Assembly: GCA_022747635.1 (NCBI GenBank)
Contig: JAKTNV010000001.1
Span: forward strand, 32,350,040-32,414,039
DNA length: 64,000 bases
Origin: Hetaerina americana
Lineage: Eukaryota > Arthropoda > Insecta > Odonata > Calopterygidae
Direction: 5' to 3'
A program made the position numbers and the translations under genes. The stretch's first letter is position 1, and each line of letters begins with the position of its first letter. The notes beneath the pieces were generated by a model. The model did no database searches, had not been told where the DNA came from, and was given only the letters and a program-made list of their open reading frames with translations. This document shows positions 1 through 12,499 of the stretch, piece by piece.

Positions 1-1440
1 CGCTATCAGATCATCGGTAGGCGGGTAAAAGATAGATTTAATAGCTGATTCTCGGGTTATCTGAAAATAATAGGGGACACAGATCTCAATTAAGATATGG
101 TAAGACTAATACATCAATATATATGATTAAGCGTTTATCTAGAATGTACACATGCTTCCACGGCATCATAGGAAATATTTTTTAACCTCAGCCACCGCTT
201 TAAAACATTTATTTGGATTTTATATCATTCATAATTTCCTGCACTGGTAAATAAACTGAATACAACGTATTTCTTTGCTCAATAAAATTAATTGTCAAAT
301 AACAGATCATACAAGTAAAAATTGATATTGATATCTTAGGATTTCCATGTATTTTTTTTTTCAAATAATAATGGGGTACAAAGTGGACCATTAAAACGAT
401 CAGTGATTACCATTCGCATTTTTTCCGCAGATATTGCGTAAGAGGGAGAAATGGTTTCTTATGTTCCAAAATAATTATTCGTCACCTACCTCATACAGTT
501 CTTCAGATTAAATTAACTGTGATGAATATACGTTTTAAATTGTACTAGGACAAGAAATACACAACGATAAATTTGTATTTTTAAGTTGATTTGTTGATTG
601 GTAGACAATTGAAAACCAAACCTCATGGAGACTTCGGGATTCTAATTACACCTACTTGAAAGGTTAGGGCCAATTTAGCTGATTTTTTTTTATTTTGCTA
701 GAAGCCATTAGTTATATTTATTTATATTATCAATGTCCCAACCTGCCCTCAGAGAAGTAATCTGCACTCAGAGAAGTTGTTTTTCATGGATTTCATTTAT
801 ACAGTGCTTAATTTTGTTTGCCATTCATTTGAAACTAAACAAGGAAATGTATCTGAAGCTAATGGCATTCATGGGAATGGGGTAAATGGAAAAGTAAATA
901 CCATGCGGAAGCTGCGTTGATTTTTCGCTCACAGCTGCCTTTCAGTTTCCTGAGTCTGAAACCACATGGACGCGTGGCAAGGAATTTTGAGATACTGATT
1001 TAATATTGATTTTTGAATATTGAAATTTGATGATTGACTGAATATTTGATTTTTACAGATATTTTCTTGAAGTGAATCATGAATTTTTGGAGTGTTGGTA
1101 AAGAGAAAGTTAGATAACAACAGGGTTATTACATTAAAAATGATGAGGTGGTTACAGATAAATGTGATCTGTTTAGCACGCAAAAATTGTGCTTTTTCTC
1201 ACTTTTTATGTAAAAATTTGCAAATTAAATTTCACATGGCCAAGGTACCTTCTCATTCAGATGGTCACGCAAATTAAAATTTTTGTGATCTAAAATTAGA
1301 AGTGCAATTTCCATGACGAAACTTCGAGCAATGACTCTTGATTCATTTTATTTTAGACAGGATATTATCTAGAGAAGGGTTTTGGACTTAGAAGCAGCAT
1401 AGATGCCTAATAAATTGAGATAAATCCGCTTGAAGTAATA
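1..1440. other. AT-rich noncoding DNA
   Basis: No supportable gene. Short open frames of 60-84 residues here have unbiased composition and no recognisable motif. I see no repeat family that recurs elsewhere in the window. Confidence 0.6.
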
Positions 1441-1449
1441 CAAACAGCC

Positions 1450-2660
1450 TCTGACCCACAGAAATGAATTATTTGCCTCCTCCCAATTTCTCACTCCATG
1501 CCGTTCAATGCACGTATATAGTATCCTCTCTTCCTCCCTCTTCCAGGCTTAGACTTAGACATAATTCATTATATAGAATTTTCTTAGAATTCTCCTTTGA
1601 ATAGCATTTTTAAATACCACTATCATTATCTATATCGCGTATCTTTCTCATCTATTTTTCCTCCCTTCTTCCCAGTCTCCCCTTAGACCTCCTTCTTATC
1701 TACGTACTAAACTTACTTGCCTTCCTCACTATTTAGTCTCTTTCGTGCCTTCCTACTAGTCTCTTTTTCAATTCCTTTCAATGGTCACGCATTACTATCC
1801 AGAAAACGCAATCCAATGTTAACAAAAGGACAAACGTTCTTTTTCGTACTACAACGACTATTATTATGACCCTACTCAGAGTTATGGTAATCATTTATGT
1901 CTCCTTTAAAACGCTTCTTTTATTAATAACTCACCTGAATCTTCGCCTAGCCTTAAACATAAACTCTCCCGCCATTTTCTTGTAAAATTTGTACTTCCCA
2001 AGATTACACTTTTGATACATTTCCCACTCGCTGCTATTTTTTAAGTTTAGACTCCAACTTCATCTCCTTATCATTGCGAATCACTGAATTATGTAGAAAA
2101 AATATTAGTCTCCATGGTATATTTATCGCAAATATCAAGAGCTGTGTTCACCAAACAATCTCTTAGTTTCCTCACTTCCCGAAGCTTTATCGTTCGCAAA
2201 TATATCTTATCCCTGGCCAACCATTACAAATTCTTTCAGGTCTCTGACTACTCCTATTCCTAGCCCTAGTCCCTCCCATGCCCCTGGCATCACTTCCTCC
2301 TCTGAGTGCATGTAAACACGGGCAAGAGATAACGGATTCATGTCTCACTTCTCCACCCAAACCCGATTCGCCATTCGCTACCGTTACCCGTGAACTTTGA
2401 TACATGCAGTTGTTTCTAATCAGCCACCAAACCTCCCGAGTCTTATAATGTATTCGCATTTCCAGTAAAAAATTATCCACTCCAATCTAGCGAGAGACCT
2501 CTAAATCCAAGAAATAAACGAAGACATCCTATTTAGATAAGGTAATATCCTACTTCGCTTCTATTTATGCCGTCACTAAGCCCATATCGTCGCGGGTTAT
2601 CCTGTTCTTTTTAATACAAATTTCTCTTCGCCTAATTAATCCAGCACGTTTTTTCTGATC
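1450..2660 (-). mobile_element. Decayed non-LTR retrotransposon (LINE) reverse-transcriptase relic
   Basis: Reading the minus strand in shifting frames recovers the order of blocks seen in the better-preserved LINE copy at 21.1-22.0 kb. First comes a degenerate palm segment ending FVYFLDLE (about 2520-2550), where intact elements have VYVAFVDLEKAFD. Next is EEEVMPGAWEGLGLGIGV (about 2240-2300), matching VEEMIKEAWEELEIGMKV of the other copy. Then ALDICDKYTMETN (about 2104-2145) matches KLEIQCDRYRMRIN. Last is a basic PGRGRKR tail (about 1545) like GKRGRGRNR. Stops and frameshifts interrupt every frame, so it cannot encode a working enzyme. The FADD catalytic box is degraded to an unrelated VGQG-like stretch. 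This is an old insertion. The clade cannot be fixed by eye; RTE-like or a related insect LINE is likely. Block order over about 1.2 kb makes chance unlikely, but the ends are approximate. Confidence 0.72.
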
Positions 2661-5600
2661 ATGTTAGAGCCGACACGACTGAGATATTAAATTTAGCCCT
2701 GAAGTTTATTGCTTAGTTATTTCTGTACATTTACCAATTTACCTAATGATTAAACTACATATTTTTTATTTTTTAAACCGTTCCGTCTTTAATTGACCTA
2801 TCCATGGAGGATTTCTGCAGTATTGTTACGCATACCTCTCCTTTTCATTGCTGATAACGATTTCCCATGGTGTTTTTCCACCCCAAATAATGTCCATCAT
2901 TTCATGGACACAAATACATACCCTCTCTCGATCAGCACCGCATTCTCCTTACGTCTAACTGAGCCCACATTTCTTTCAATATTGACATACACAGGGATTG
3001 AAAACCAATTTCTTTTGACAAATCTCAAAACATGTTTTTCCGCAAAAACGAATTTTCCGAAAAAAAGGAACGATTTAAGGGGATAGCAAACATAAGAACG
3101 CATTCATGTACAAGAAAAGAGGCCTCGTACATGGGGAAGTTTTTGAATGCATACGAGATCCACTACTCAGGAGAATGGCGCACTTAGCTTTGATCCTCCG
3201 CCCGGTACTCACCCATTGTGAAAATTAATGCACCAGCCATGAAATGATTTGGAATTATCCCACATTACGATTTTTTGGGCATAAACAACTACATTTTTCC
3301 AAAGTTAATATTCTCTCATTTGTAAGGACACATCCTAACGAATGCGTGACGAAATACATTGAAAACTGACGCATACGTTCAGAATGCCAATTATGTATCT
3401 GCTATTGAGGGTTCTTCTCGAAATATCCCTGTCAAAATATTGGTTGACATATTTTACGTTCGAACTCCTTTCAAATTTGAAATTTACCCCAGGAAACCTA
3501 GCTTAATCCTTCGAACCCTCCCAGAATCGAGGAACAATAGGTGGTCAATGAATCGATGTAAATAACTAATGCTCCCTTCCCTTTCACCAGCTATACCGTA
3601 CCCCTGTCTCTCTCTTTCTTGCAATTTTTTTAATATAAACAATAACTTGGTTATGAAAAACACCGGCAGAATAGGTAGGGGAAATGATGGAAAATGTGTA
3701 ATAAAAAAAACCTGGCCATCTCAAAACAATGCTCTTTTTCTGTAACTTAATCATCTCCAATTCAGTTGCTGACTCTTTCGCCGTTTCCGTAATTTTCGAA
3801 CCGCAACTTTTTTGAGTAAATATGCAAGAATTGTTGATAATGTTTCATTTTTTATCGCAACAAAACATTCAGCTCTTGCTTCCGAACAATATAGTCTAAC
3901 TAATAATACCTGACAAAAGAGAAGGATCAATAAGTTATGAAAATAGACCGGACCCGAGTTCTTCGACTGCCTCTCATTTTTCGACAGATGTCTCTCATTT
4001 TCAAACACTCCTATCTCTTCCCTTCTTCCGTTCCCTTTTAATTGAACGTTTATGAAAATGAAGAATGGCTAACTTTCTATAGACGATTGTTATTTTCTCT
4101 CCTGTTCATTTAAAATACGGATAGAATGAAATATACTTAAGGGGAAAACAAAAGTAAAAAATGTTATCAACCGTCCAAATCACGACCACGAACACTTATC
4201 TCGCGGTACATTCGGCGAAAGATGCCTTAAAGGACATGCGAATCCAACCAATGATTTTACTATAGCTGGAACAGAAATATTTCAAGTTACCTGCTTGAAA
4301 GATGGCCACGAAACCTACCCTTCATTAGCTTTCTTTAGAAATATGCCGCCGTCTTAATGGAAATCTATGAAAAAATTCTAGTCTGCTATGGATGCCCACA
4401 GAAATTTTGAAGGATTTCCAAAAAGCTTGGTGAATAGTGCAAAAATTATGCACAAGAATCATCAAACAATCTGTTCATCACGATTGGTTACATGAGTGAG
4501 TATTCTGCTTGTAATAGGCTCGACGGCGTGTAAAATCAATCGTACTTTCAGCGTGAGTGCCCCGGTATCACACCACTTGCCGCGTACTGCGTTGATCTGC
4601 TGCACAGATGAACATATCTGAGTTCTTCTCGAGACGCCCAAAGGCATCGTCAGGATATCTTCACCTCAGATCCTTCGCACGACGGCTGCTTCGTCTTCAA
4701 ATTCAAGTTAAATGGCGAGAAAATGCAAATCACCGAAAAGGGTCGCAAAGAACAAGGAGCAACAACCCTTGGCACGGTTGGATTGGAACCCCTTTCAAAC
4801 ACGTCGCGTGGTACATACACGGACGGCCTCAATCCCAGCACAAAGATAGTCTCACAGAGACTAATCATCACCAAACACGTATGATCCCCCCATCCCCACA
4901 AATCCTTCTCTGAATGTATATGTCGACATGTGGAGTGTACGTATTCGGAGCATCGTCCGGAGTTGGAGCGGAACTCTTGTCTGCTTCCCCCCCGCCCTCG
5001 TGATAGCCCGTCTCTCACAAAGGGCAAATGAGAGAGCTCGCTTTGAATTGGTTTGGTTGCGCATTTTTTGCATCTTGCATTTCTTTCACTTTCATGCGGC
5101 GGCAAACCCACACCGGTTGTCTAGATGCACGCCTCATTACCTCGAGAGCAACGCCGGTTTCGACTTGATGGCCACATGCACGTATGCTGAGGGAAAATCC
5201 ACACGGGTTACCTAAAGGCAAACAATAATCTCATCGGGTTACCGCAAGCCTTTGGCAGGTCTTCGCCAAAGGTTTGTACCGATTCGAATTTTCTCCCTTG
5301 ATATACTTGGGGAGAGACATTTTTACTAACCTTATGCGCATAACAACACATAAAGATTTTTACGAAGACAAATTGCGGGTTAACTTTCAAGAATTATTTA
5401 TTTATTTTGTTTTTAACAGAAATTTGGCAAGTAAGTATGGAATAGTATAAAACGTGAATGGGGAGTTTTATGCTAATCGAAAGGCGACTGTTGATTATAA
5501 ATCAGAAATGAGGACGGCCAAGCTTTTTTAACGTTAATATTAGTTCCAAGCGGACGGCTGACATGTTGCTACTGTGATGTTCCACTCTCAGTTTCATACG

Positions 5601-7268
5601 ATATATTCGTATAGTTTTACGCCAACTAAACGTATATCGCACACGATGTCGAGTGAGTGGGTACACCACACCTCCTTGGAACCCGGGGAAACGCCCTGCC
5701 GTAGTTCCATCACACAGAACAATCCCAAATTCTCAAAGAAGAGAGCCATTGAAACGATGAGAATTCCTGTTTCGCAACTGATTTATGTGGTGTTCCTCTC
5801 GGCTTAAAATCGCGCTGACTTATACGAGGACTGGGTGCACGAACCTCTCCATGCATATTGAACGTATCTGAAGACTTGGGGGAATTATATTTCTCTCTTT
5901 TTGAGAATTTTCCTCTCCCTTGGTACACCAACCTATCCTCCTTCCTTCCTGGATCTTCACCTTTATCCCCCCCTTTCTCTCTCTCTCTTTTTTCTCTTTC
6001 TCACTCTCCAGCCCCATACGAAGAGACCGACTCCTCCCAACCCCCCCTTTTCTATTTTTTCCTCAATCCACTCTCAAACACACGGAAAGGCTGTATTGTG
6101 AGTGGAGAGGGTCCCCAACCTTTTCGCTTAAGTGAGGCACATCGAGGCGGTAAATATGTGATGGGACCACACACAGAAACACCAAAGTGGACAAATTTAA
6201 GCCAAAACCGACAGAGGGGGAAAGGAAGGAAGATACATGTTTTGAAATGCGGGGAGGGTTCTGTGCGGTTCTTCTCCGACTGAGTTAAGGGGAGTTTATT
6301 CTTGGTCAAATTGACCCAGTCTGCATCAATGCTTTTAGTTTTAACGTTAGCTTTATTAGAAATAGTCTACCAGATTAGGTTAGGTTTTTTTAAGGATCCC
6401 AACTCTACATACTGCTGCACTCCCAAGCCCTCTCTTTATAACCGTCTTCAGCATCCCGTTGCCGTCATCGTTACCACAGCAGTATAGCACCTCGTTGCAC
6501 CTCTGGTTAGTTAGTGTGCTGTTAAAATGAAAATCAAGCAACCCATTCATATTTACAAGCGTTGGAATAAAATGGTGCAGAGTAAAAATTAGAGAGAGAA
6601 GTACATGTCTACTGGTATCACTTCAGATACAAGTGGAAAATTATTTTGGCATGCCCGGTCCGAATTTGGGCTGTGAAAACATTGCCAGAAACATAGTTCA
6701 GGTCAAACGTTAACATAACCCGTTCCTGAGGAACGGAATGTTTTCGGGATAATTCAATGACTTGGGATGGGGATTCCAGTTGCACTGGGACCACAATGGA
6801 AACCCAAAACACGCCACTACTTCTATCGCCACGACTTGTAGGTTTGCAGTTCCGACTGATAAGTGACTACGCACTTCAATGCATCCGCGGATTGAAAAAA
6901 TCTTGTGCCAGGAAGATAACAGTCTACCCAATCAAATTGATGGCCTAAGTCGAGACTTAGTAGAATCCTAATGTGGCTGGAAAAATTGAATAAATTTTTT
7001 TAAAAAATGCGTTTCACAGAATTAAATATTCATTTCAAATTATTTCAATCAACTGTGTGACCTTAAGAAATTGATGGCAATTCTTCACTGAAGTGAAACT
7101 GTTCTAAACTTTAAAACAGCAACCTATTACAATGCACCAATTTGATGGCTTTTACCTTATGGACTGTGGTGCATCGCGCACGACTACGAATGCCCGTGAC
7201 ATTAAATGTACGGTGTTTCTTCACAGCATCTTGCTCCTTTTAAGTCCGTAATTTCAGAGTGTAAGAGG
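2660..7268. other. Noncoding DNA with no supportable gene
   Basis: Several open frames of 60-150 codons occur, mostly in the somewhat CpG-richer part (about 4600-5300). They overlap one another on both strands and show no domain, signal peptide or convincing codon preference, so I treat them as chance. A pyrimidine-rich tract lies near 5935-6060. No transposon termini were recognised. Confidence 0.5.
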
Positions 7269-7430
7269 ACGCCTCGGTAGCTTAACTGGCTAAAGCACTC
7301 GGCCGGATTCGAATCCCGGTCAAGGTGAATGATTTTTACGCTCTGAGATTGTCACATTTGTAATGTACATTTAGCGGATGACTCCGTTAAAAGTTACTCT
7401 CGCGGCATCTCCCACAGAGTCTTGGAACTA
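7269..7430 (+). mobile_element. tRNA-derived SINE (partial tRNA head plus body)
   Basis: The head carries an RNA polymerase III A-box-like segment, GGTAGCTTAACTGG, at about 7276-7289. A B-box-like segment, GGATTCGAATCC (7304-7315), follows. The two boxes are much closer than in a normal tRNA, so the anticodon arm and variable region appear to have been lost. The following body shares a 15-base identity (GAATCCCGGTCAAGG, 7311-7325) and a 13-base identity (GGATGACTCCGTT, 7377-7389) with the SINE-like pieces at 11.64-11.79 kb. That recurrence supports a dispersed repeat rather than a tRNA gene. The 3' end is uncertain, and no clear tail or target-site duplication was found. Confidence 0.72.
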
Positions 7431-10400
7431 ACCCCTTTCAGCTTTCCACTTCGACTGCGGCAACTAGTTTAAGATTTTTTTCACGACTTATCACTATTTT
7501 TCATTACTCAAAAATATCAACATGACGATAAATGGAAGAATTGAAGGATAAGACAATATGCTACAGACTAGAGGAGCTATAAAAACGTCATTTTAAAATA
7601 TGAACTTGGATTCGGCAATGAAATTCCTATCCCCAGCGGCGAAGGGATCGGGGGACGGGAAAGGGGAGTATTGATCCCCCTCCTTCCCTCCCCGAGGGGA
7701 AGACAGCTAAAGGGGGTAAAGTGAAGTTATCACTTCCCTCCACTCGATAAATTTTAAAATAAATGAAAGCAGGAAAAAAATATTTCAAATCCATGGAATT
7801 ACAGCAAGACCGTTGCATGACGAAGATAGTCATAAATTTAACGGTATCTGGCGTAACTTGGAGGAATTATTTCATACTGGAATTGAAATAAAAAACGTTG
7901 CTTTCCGCACGACTTTTATTGGGCACGACCCAAGTTTCATTGCGTCGCGGCACTGTGGCAACTGTAATTGTTACTGTGTACTAGTGACTGTTAACTGTGT
8001 ACTAGTGACTGGGTTTCGTCGGCATATTCAGGTAACTGTGATTGTGACCTTGTACTAGTGAGTTCCAGATGATATCACACATCAACGGAACATGGGTTTT
8101 GTGAAATAAAGGTCCCGTAGAAAACAAAGTTTCTCATTACATTTCCAGGAGAGAGTATTGTTTTCACGTTTAAAACTGCTACTTTTGTTAGTTCAATAAA
8201 TCTATGCAAGATTCCTCGTATAGGCGGAAAGGAGGCGTACCGTTCCCATTGACAAGATCCCAAAAGTGTACCCTGTGGAGTCAGTTTTTGACGAGTTTTC
8301 AATTGCAAAGGATAAATTAGGGGCCCTAGATGGTCCATTGCTGCTATTCTTGTTTATCTCCGCTTCTGCTTGCGAGCCCAATAGCGTTATCAATTTCGCA
8401 CCGCAATGTACGCTGGAGGGTCTAAGTGAGGAAGGGGTCACATTTATGAATTTACACAGATATAACATCATAATAAAAGTTCATCTCACATATAATTCAC
8501 GACACGCAAGAACGGCTGAACCGCACGAAATTCGCTCAATTGACCAAGAGGGCGCAGTTCATTTTCTCGTACCATTTTCGAGTGCGTCACGCGTTCGCAT
8601 TCAATATGCGTACTCGTGTAAGTCCGAAATGAAAAATATTTCATAATTTTTTTCCATAAATATTTTAAAATTATAAAATTTTCGGATATATATGCGCACA
8701 CACATATTTTATAGACAGCACCTTTATGGCGTTCAATAATTCTTGATAGGCACGCATTTACTTATAGTCAAAAGAAAAATGAAAATATTGACCAATATTT
8801 CGGTGGCCCCAGCCACAAATATTTAAGTGAGTTATTTCCGTTTAAATTAATCTTTTTTGAGAAATAATGTATTTCTTTCAACTATAAAAATGTTTTTTTA
8901 TATCTTTTAGTACCCAGAAGGCCACCGCAAGGGGGTATGGCAGGGGATGAATACACACCAGACTAAATATGCGTGTACATCGAGCATTACTGAACGCCAA
9001 TAAAAATGTTATCTTTAAAATATGTACGTGCGTGTAGGACGAATATAGGCATATACGTGCACTTTTGCTTATGTATGAGTGCCTATTTAAGCACAATTAT
9101 TTGGTTATTTGGTAGATGTATGTAGATAAAGGGAATAAGCCGAAGCTAGTAGGAGTGGAAATAAGGCATAAATGAGGTATAAATACTACTTGAAGGCATT
9201 TTCAGGTCTATATGTGGTAAAAAAATAGGCAAAAAATTCACTGATTTTTTTAAGCCAGCAGCATGAGCTCACTTCCGCCATCCAAATGTGGGTAAAATTC
9301 AATTTGGTAACAATGACGAAGGAGATAAGGCGTGAGGTCATAATGACGCTGGCCTCATTGGGAAGAAAAAGGCACCATATATGGTCGATGGCACTTCCAA
9401 TGAAATCTACTTTATCAGCTGATACCGTAGTTTGCCATTCAAACGAAAAAAATCAAGTTCCCCACGCACAATGACAGCAAAACAATCTCCCTATGACCAA
9501 TAAATATTAATTATAACCGTTTTAAGTAGCCATAAAAGTTTTGTTCGCAGCATTTGCATCAAAGCGACGCCAAACGGTGAAAATCTCGCACGCTATGCGT
9601 CTTTCGGCAAGTAAATGGCAAAATTTATAACGAGGAAATTTGTTTACAAAGATTTCTATGAATAAATCTTCGTTTGTTTCTTAGTTTCAAAGCGGTGCTT
9701 TTTCATAATTATCATGCATTAAAATACGTTCCTTTAAAATTGAAATAAATGATAGTAGATCTCCGATTGGACATACTTGAAGTATGCATTAAAATGTGTG
9801 TTGATCGTTACTGTAAGTCACGTACAGTAACATTTGTGCACTCGAAGTGCGAAAAAAAGGTGAACATTTACGTGTTATATATTCTTAAGTTTTTTTTAAT
9901 GACAAATAAAGAGTTCGGCCAAAGACTGAGGACCGCCTTTTCTAGTAGAATTTTTAAACTGTGACTCATATCAACAAATATTTCGGTCCCAAAAGAACTT
10001 GATCCATTGAAATGTAAAATAAATAATATATAAATGAAATATTTAAGCACGCTATCGATCTAAAATGGAACGCAGACAGTTGGAAATGAGAGAGGAGAGT
10101 GCAGAGGGATGAACAGCAATCTAGTTCTCCCACGAGAGTCCTTTGGAATCCCATTCCCCATGACGAGATTACGAATCCACGGCTACTATCGTGCCATGAG
10201 GCTCCACATAAAATGCAGGGTGAGCAAAATGCCGCCAATTCCGAAGGCGAGAGGGAATGACAGAGCGATTAGTCATCGCTCTATACATATTTCGGCGGCG
10301 GAGCACCAGCTTCCACCCACCCCGCCATTTCCGCGATTTCCCCTCCAAAGGAGCCAAGTGTCGGGAGAGAGGTTAAGGACCTAATTCAGACCGACTCCTT

Positions 10401-11640
10401 CCCACGTGAATGCACAATTAATAATGCCCGTTGGACTCACATCCACCCCACCACACTGGCGCCCTTGCGTACGATGTGCAGAAGTAACTGGACGAAAATA
10501 GTTTTTGATCCGAATGCATTAAACTTGAGACATCTGAAATTTTCTTGTTCGTGGAAAAAATGATTTCGCGCTGAAAGAACTTCATGGATGACACACTGAT
10601 ACCTCAGGATTTTTTTTCCCGCGAGTATCGAGTATTTGTTACGAGAGTGTGCCTTGTCGTACTGTCCAAATAGGCGTAGAAAAAATCCATTTGGATCGTG
10701 AAAGCACGTTTGTTTAAAATTAGTTCGTGCCCATTTCCGTAAGAATATAGTTAAGGCATCATTAGGTGATATTAACAAAATCTCAGCCTTATTAGAACGA
10801 CCGAATGAGTACAGTTGTCAAGAAAGTATGTTAAAACATGAAATTACACTATTGACACGAGAGAGACATGTAATCACACAATTTCCCACAATAGAGCGCT
10901 TATGATTACACCAAGATACGTAACCATAGCATGACATATAATTTTTACATTTCGCACTCACGCCAATGATAACAAACATTTCTCTAAATGCATAAATTAC
11001 AGTATCAGATAAAATATAGGTACCCTCATCAAACCATCAGCGGCAGTAGTTATTGCAGGGTATAGCGACACCTGCGGATGTTCGTATGTGCTACATGTGA
11101 AGAAAATGGGGTAGGTTAGTTGGCTGAATGAAATTGGTTTGTATGCGGAGGGAAGATGGGGAGGGGTTCGGATTTTCCCGATGTTGACGTCGGCGAAAGG
11201 TATCACAATATCCATATCGTACGGTTTGAAGACTACCGAAGCTCTTCACGCACACGCTTAAGTGGTGAAAGGAATATCAATTAAAAATTCGATGAGAGGA
11301 ACTGAAGGAGGGGGGTTGAGATACGGCACGTGAGGGACGAACGATCAGGATCGCAGTCACGCAGGGAAAATCGGGGGGGGGGGGAGCAATTTGTGTGACC
11401 CCTCAGCCCTCCTCAGCAGTGACTCCTAATATTTTTTAATCCACTTCAGGGGCGAGAGAAACGAATGTAGCTACATATTCTTTTTAAACTATTAAAATAT
11501 ACATCGAATCTATGGTAGCTAACAAGGAACAATTTACGTTCGCTAAGGGGTGGCTTTCTTTATGCATTTTTTCCCCGCATTCTACGCAATGTGTATTACA
11601 CAATACAATATTTAAAACGCTCAAATTCAAATAATTGCGG
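7431..11640. other. AT-rich noncoding DNA
   Basis: No firm gene. A two-copy short tandem repeat is listed separately at 7971-8011. The 126-codon frame at 8266-8646 (+) and the 113-codon frame at 10437-10778 (-) are among the longest open frames, but neither shows a domain I recognise. Poly-G of about ten bases lies near 11366. Confidence 0.5.
7971..8011 (+). repeat. Two-copy ~20-bp tandem repeat
   Basis: TACTGTGTACTAGTGACTG is followed directly by a near-identical copy differing by one inserted base. A third, partial match (GTACTAGTGA) occurs about 40 bases downstream at about 8053-8062. This is a small minisatellite-like duplication with no other visible function. Confidence 0.8.
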
Positions 11641-11644
11641 GAAA

Positions 11645-11713
11645 GGCCATCAAAGTTACTTAAACGGAGTCATCCACTGATGTGCAACGAAATGAGAAAA
11701 ATTCGCAATGTAA
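11645..11713 (-). mobile_element. SINE body fragment, minus orientation
   Basis: The reverse complement matches the body of the 7.3 kb SINE. It shares GGATGACTCCGTT exactly (11663-11675 on the plus strand) and has looser similarity on both sides. It abuts, head-to-head, a plus-strand SINE piece that begins at about 11714. The boundary is approximate. Confidence 0.5.
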
Positions 11714-11795
11714 GAATCCCGGTCAAGGAGAACGTTACTGAACGTTGAGAATTTTTCAATCCAGTCAAATGATTTGACACAGAGTCATATATTTT
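11714..11795 (+). mobile_element. SINE fragment, plus orientation
   Basis: It begins with the 15 bases GAATCCCGGTCAAGG that follow the B box in the 7.3 kb SINE. It continues with diverged body sequence (the spacing of the TGAG and AATTTTT blocks is similar). The tRNA head is absent, so this is a truncated copy placed back-to-back with the minus-strand fragment just upstream. Confidence 0.45.
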
Positions 11796-12312
11796 ATAGC
11801 TAAACCGTTCTTAAAACTTGAGTTTTTGAAACCAAACACCTCTTGGATATCGTTTGACTCGAAGCTCAAGCGCCCACCGAAAAGTAACCACTCAACAAAT
11901 GAGACATGAAATGTTCACCGACATATCAAAGCGTCTCGCACGTGTTTTCTTCAATATGGTGGTCCTTGATAATTAGAATGATTTGCTTTTGATCCAAAAG
12001 GAAAAATTGTGCTACGATGTCAATAGTTTACGACATTTTATTTTTTCCGGCAAACTAGGCAGTCACAAAGTTGCCAGATTTCATCAAGAAAACACCTTAT
12101 TCGCAATTGAAACTTTTTAATGAATCGTAGAACAAAGCCTTCCCTCAAAAAAGGTGCCGTCGCTTTCATTGCACAACGTCACTTAAAAAATGCAATTTAT
12201 TACACAATTATACAATTATAATCCTTAACATAATACGCATGTTTCAATTCCTGCTCGCTTGCAAACTTTTTATCCACCGCCATATTCGTAATTCCTTCCA
12301 CATACACACCAG

Positions 12313-12499
12313 GTACTACAAAATTGAACAATATGACGGCAAATACTCAACTAACAGCAATGCTCGACCAGACCACCAATCTTGTAAATGCATAACTGTG
12401 AAAGAAAATATGATAATTGAACTGAATCCTCAGGAAGCTATTTCCTTTCATTTCATGAAAGGTTTTTCATTCGAAGATAATTGTTCATTTTTTCTGTAA
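12313..12499 (+). CDS. Possible terminal exon, CUB-like (candidate only)
   Basis: A pyrimidine-containing stretch, CCTTCCACATACACACCAG, gives a good splice-acceptor candidate ending at 12312. The frame then stays open for about 61 codons to TAA at 12497-12499. The translation has a block (CKCITVKENMIIEL, then FSFEDNCSFF) that loosely follows the first half of a CUB domain: a cysteine, an I-x-V strand, an I-x-L strand, an F-x-x-F pair and an N-C pair. CUB domains are extracellular, disulphide-bonded beta-sandwiches in secreted or membrane proteins. The similarity is weak, and no upstream exon, donor or promoter was identified. It could equally be a chance frame or an exon remnant. Note that AG followed by GT at the junction would also allow alternative splicing phases. 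Confidence 0.2.

Noticed and set aside
7261..7335. A functional tRNA gene
   Set aside because: A and B boxes are present, but the spacing is too short, there is no anticodon arm or acceptor stem, and the body recurs elsewhere, so it is a SINE.
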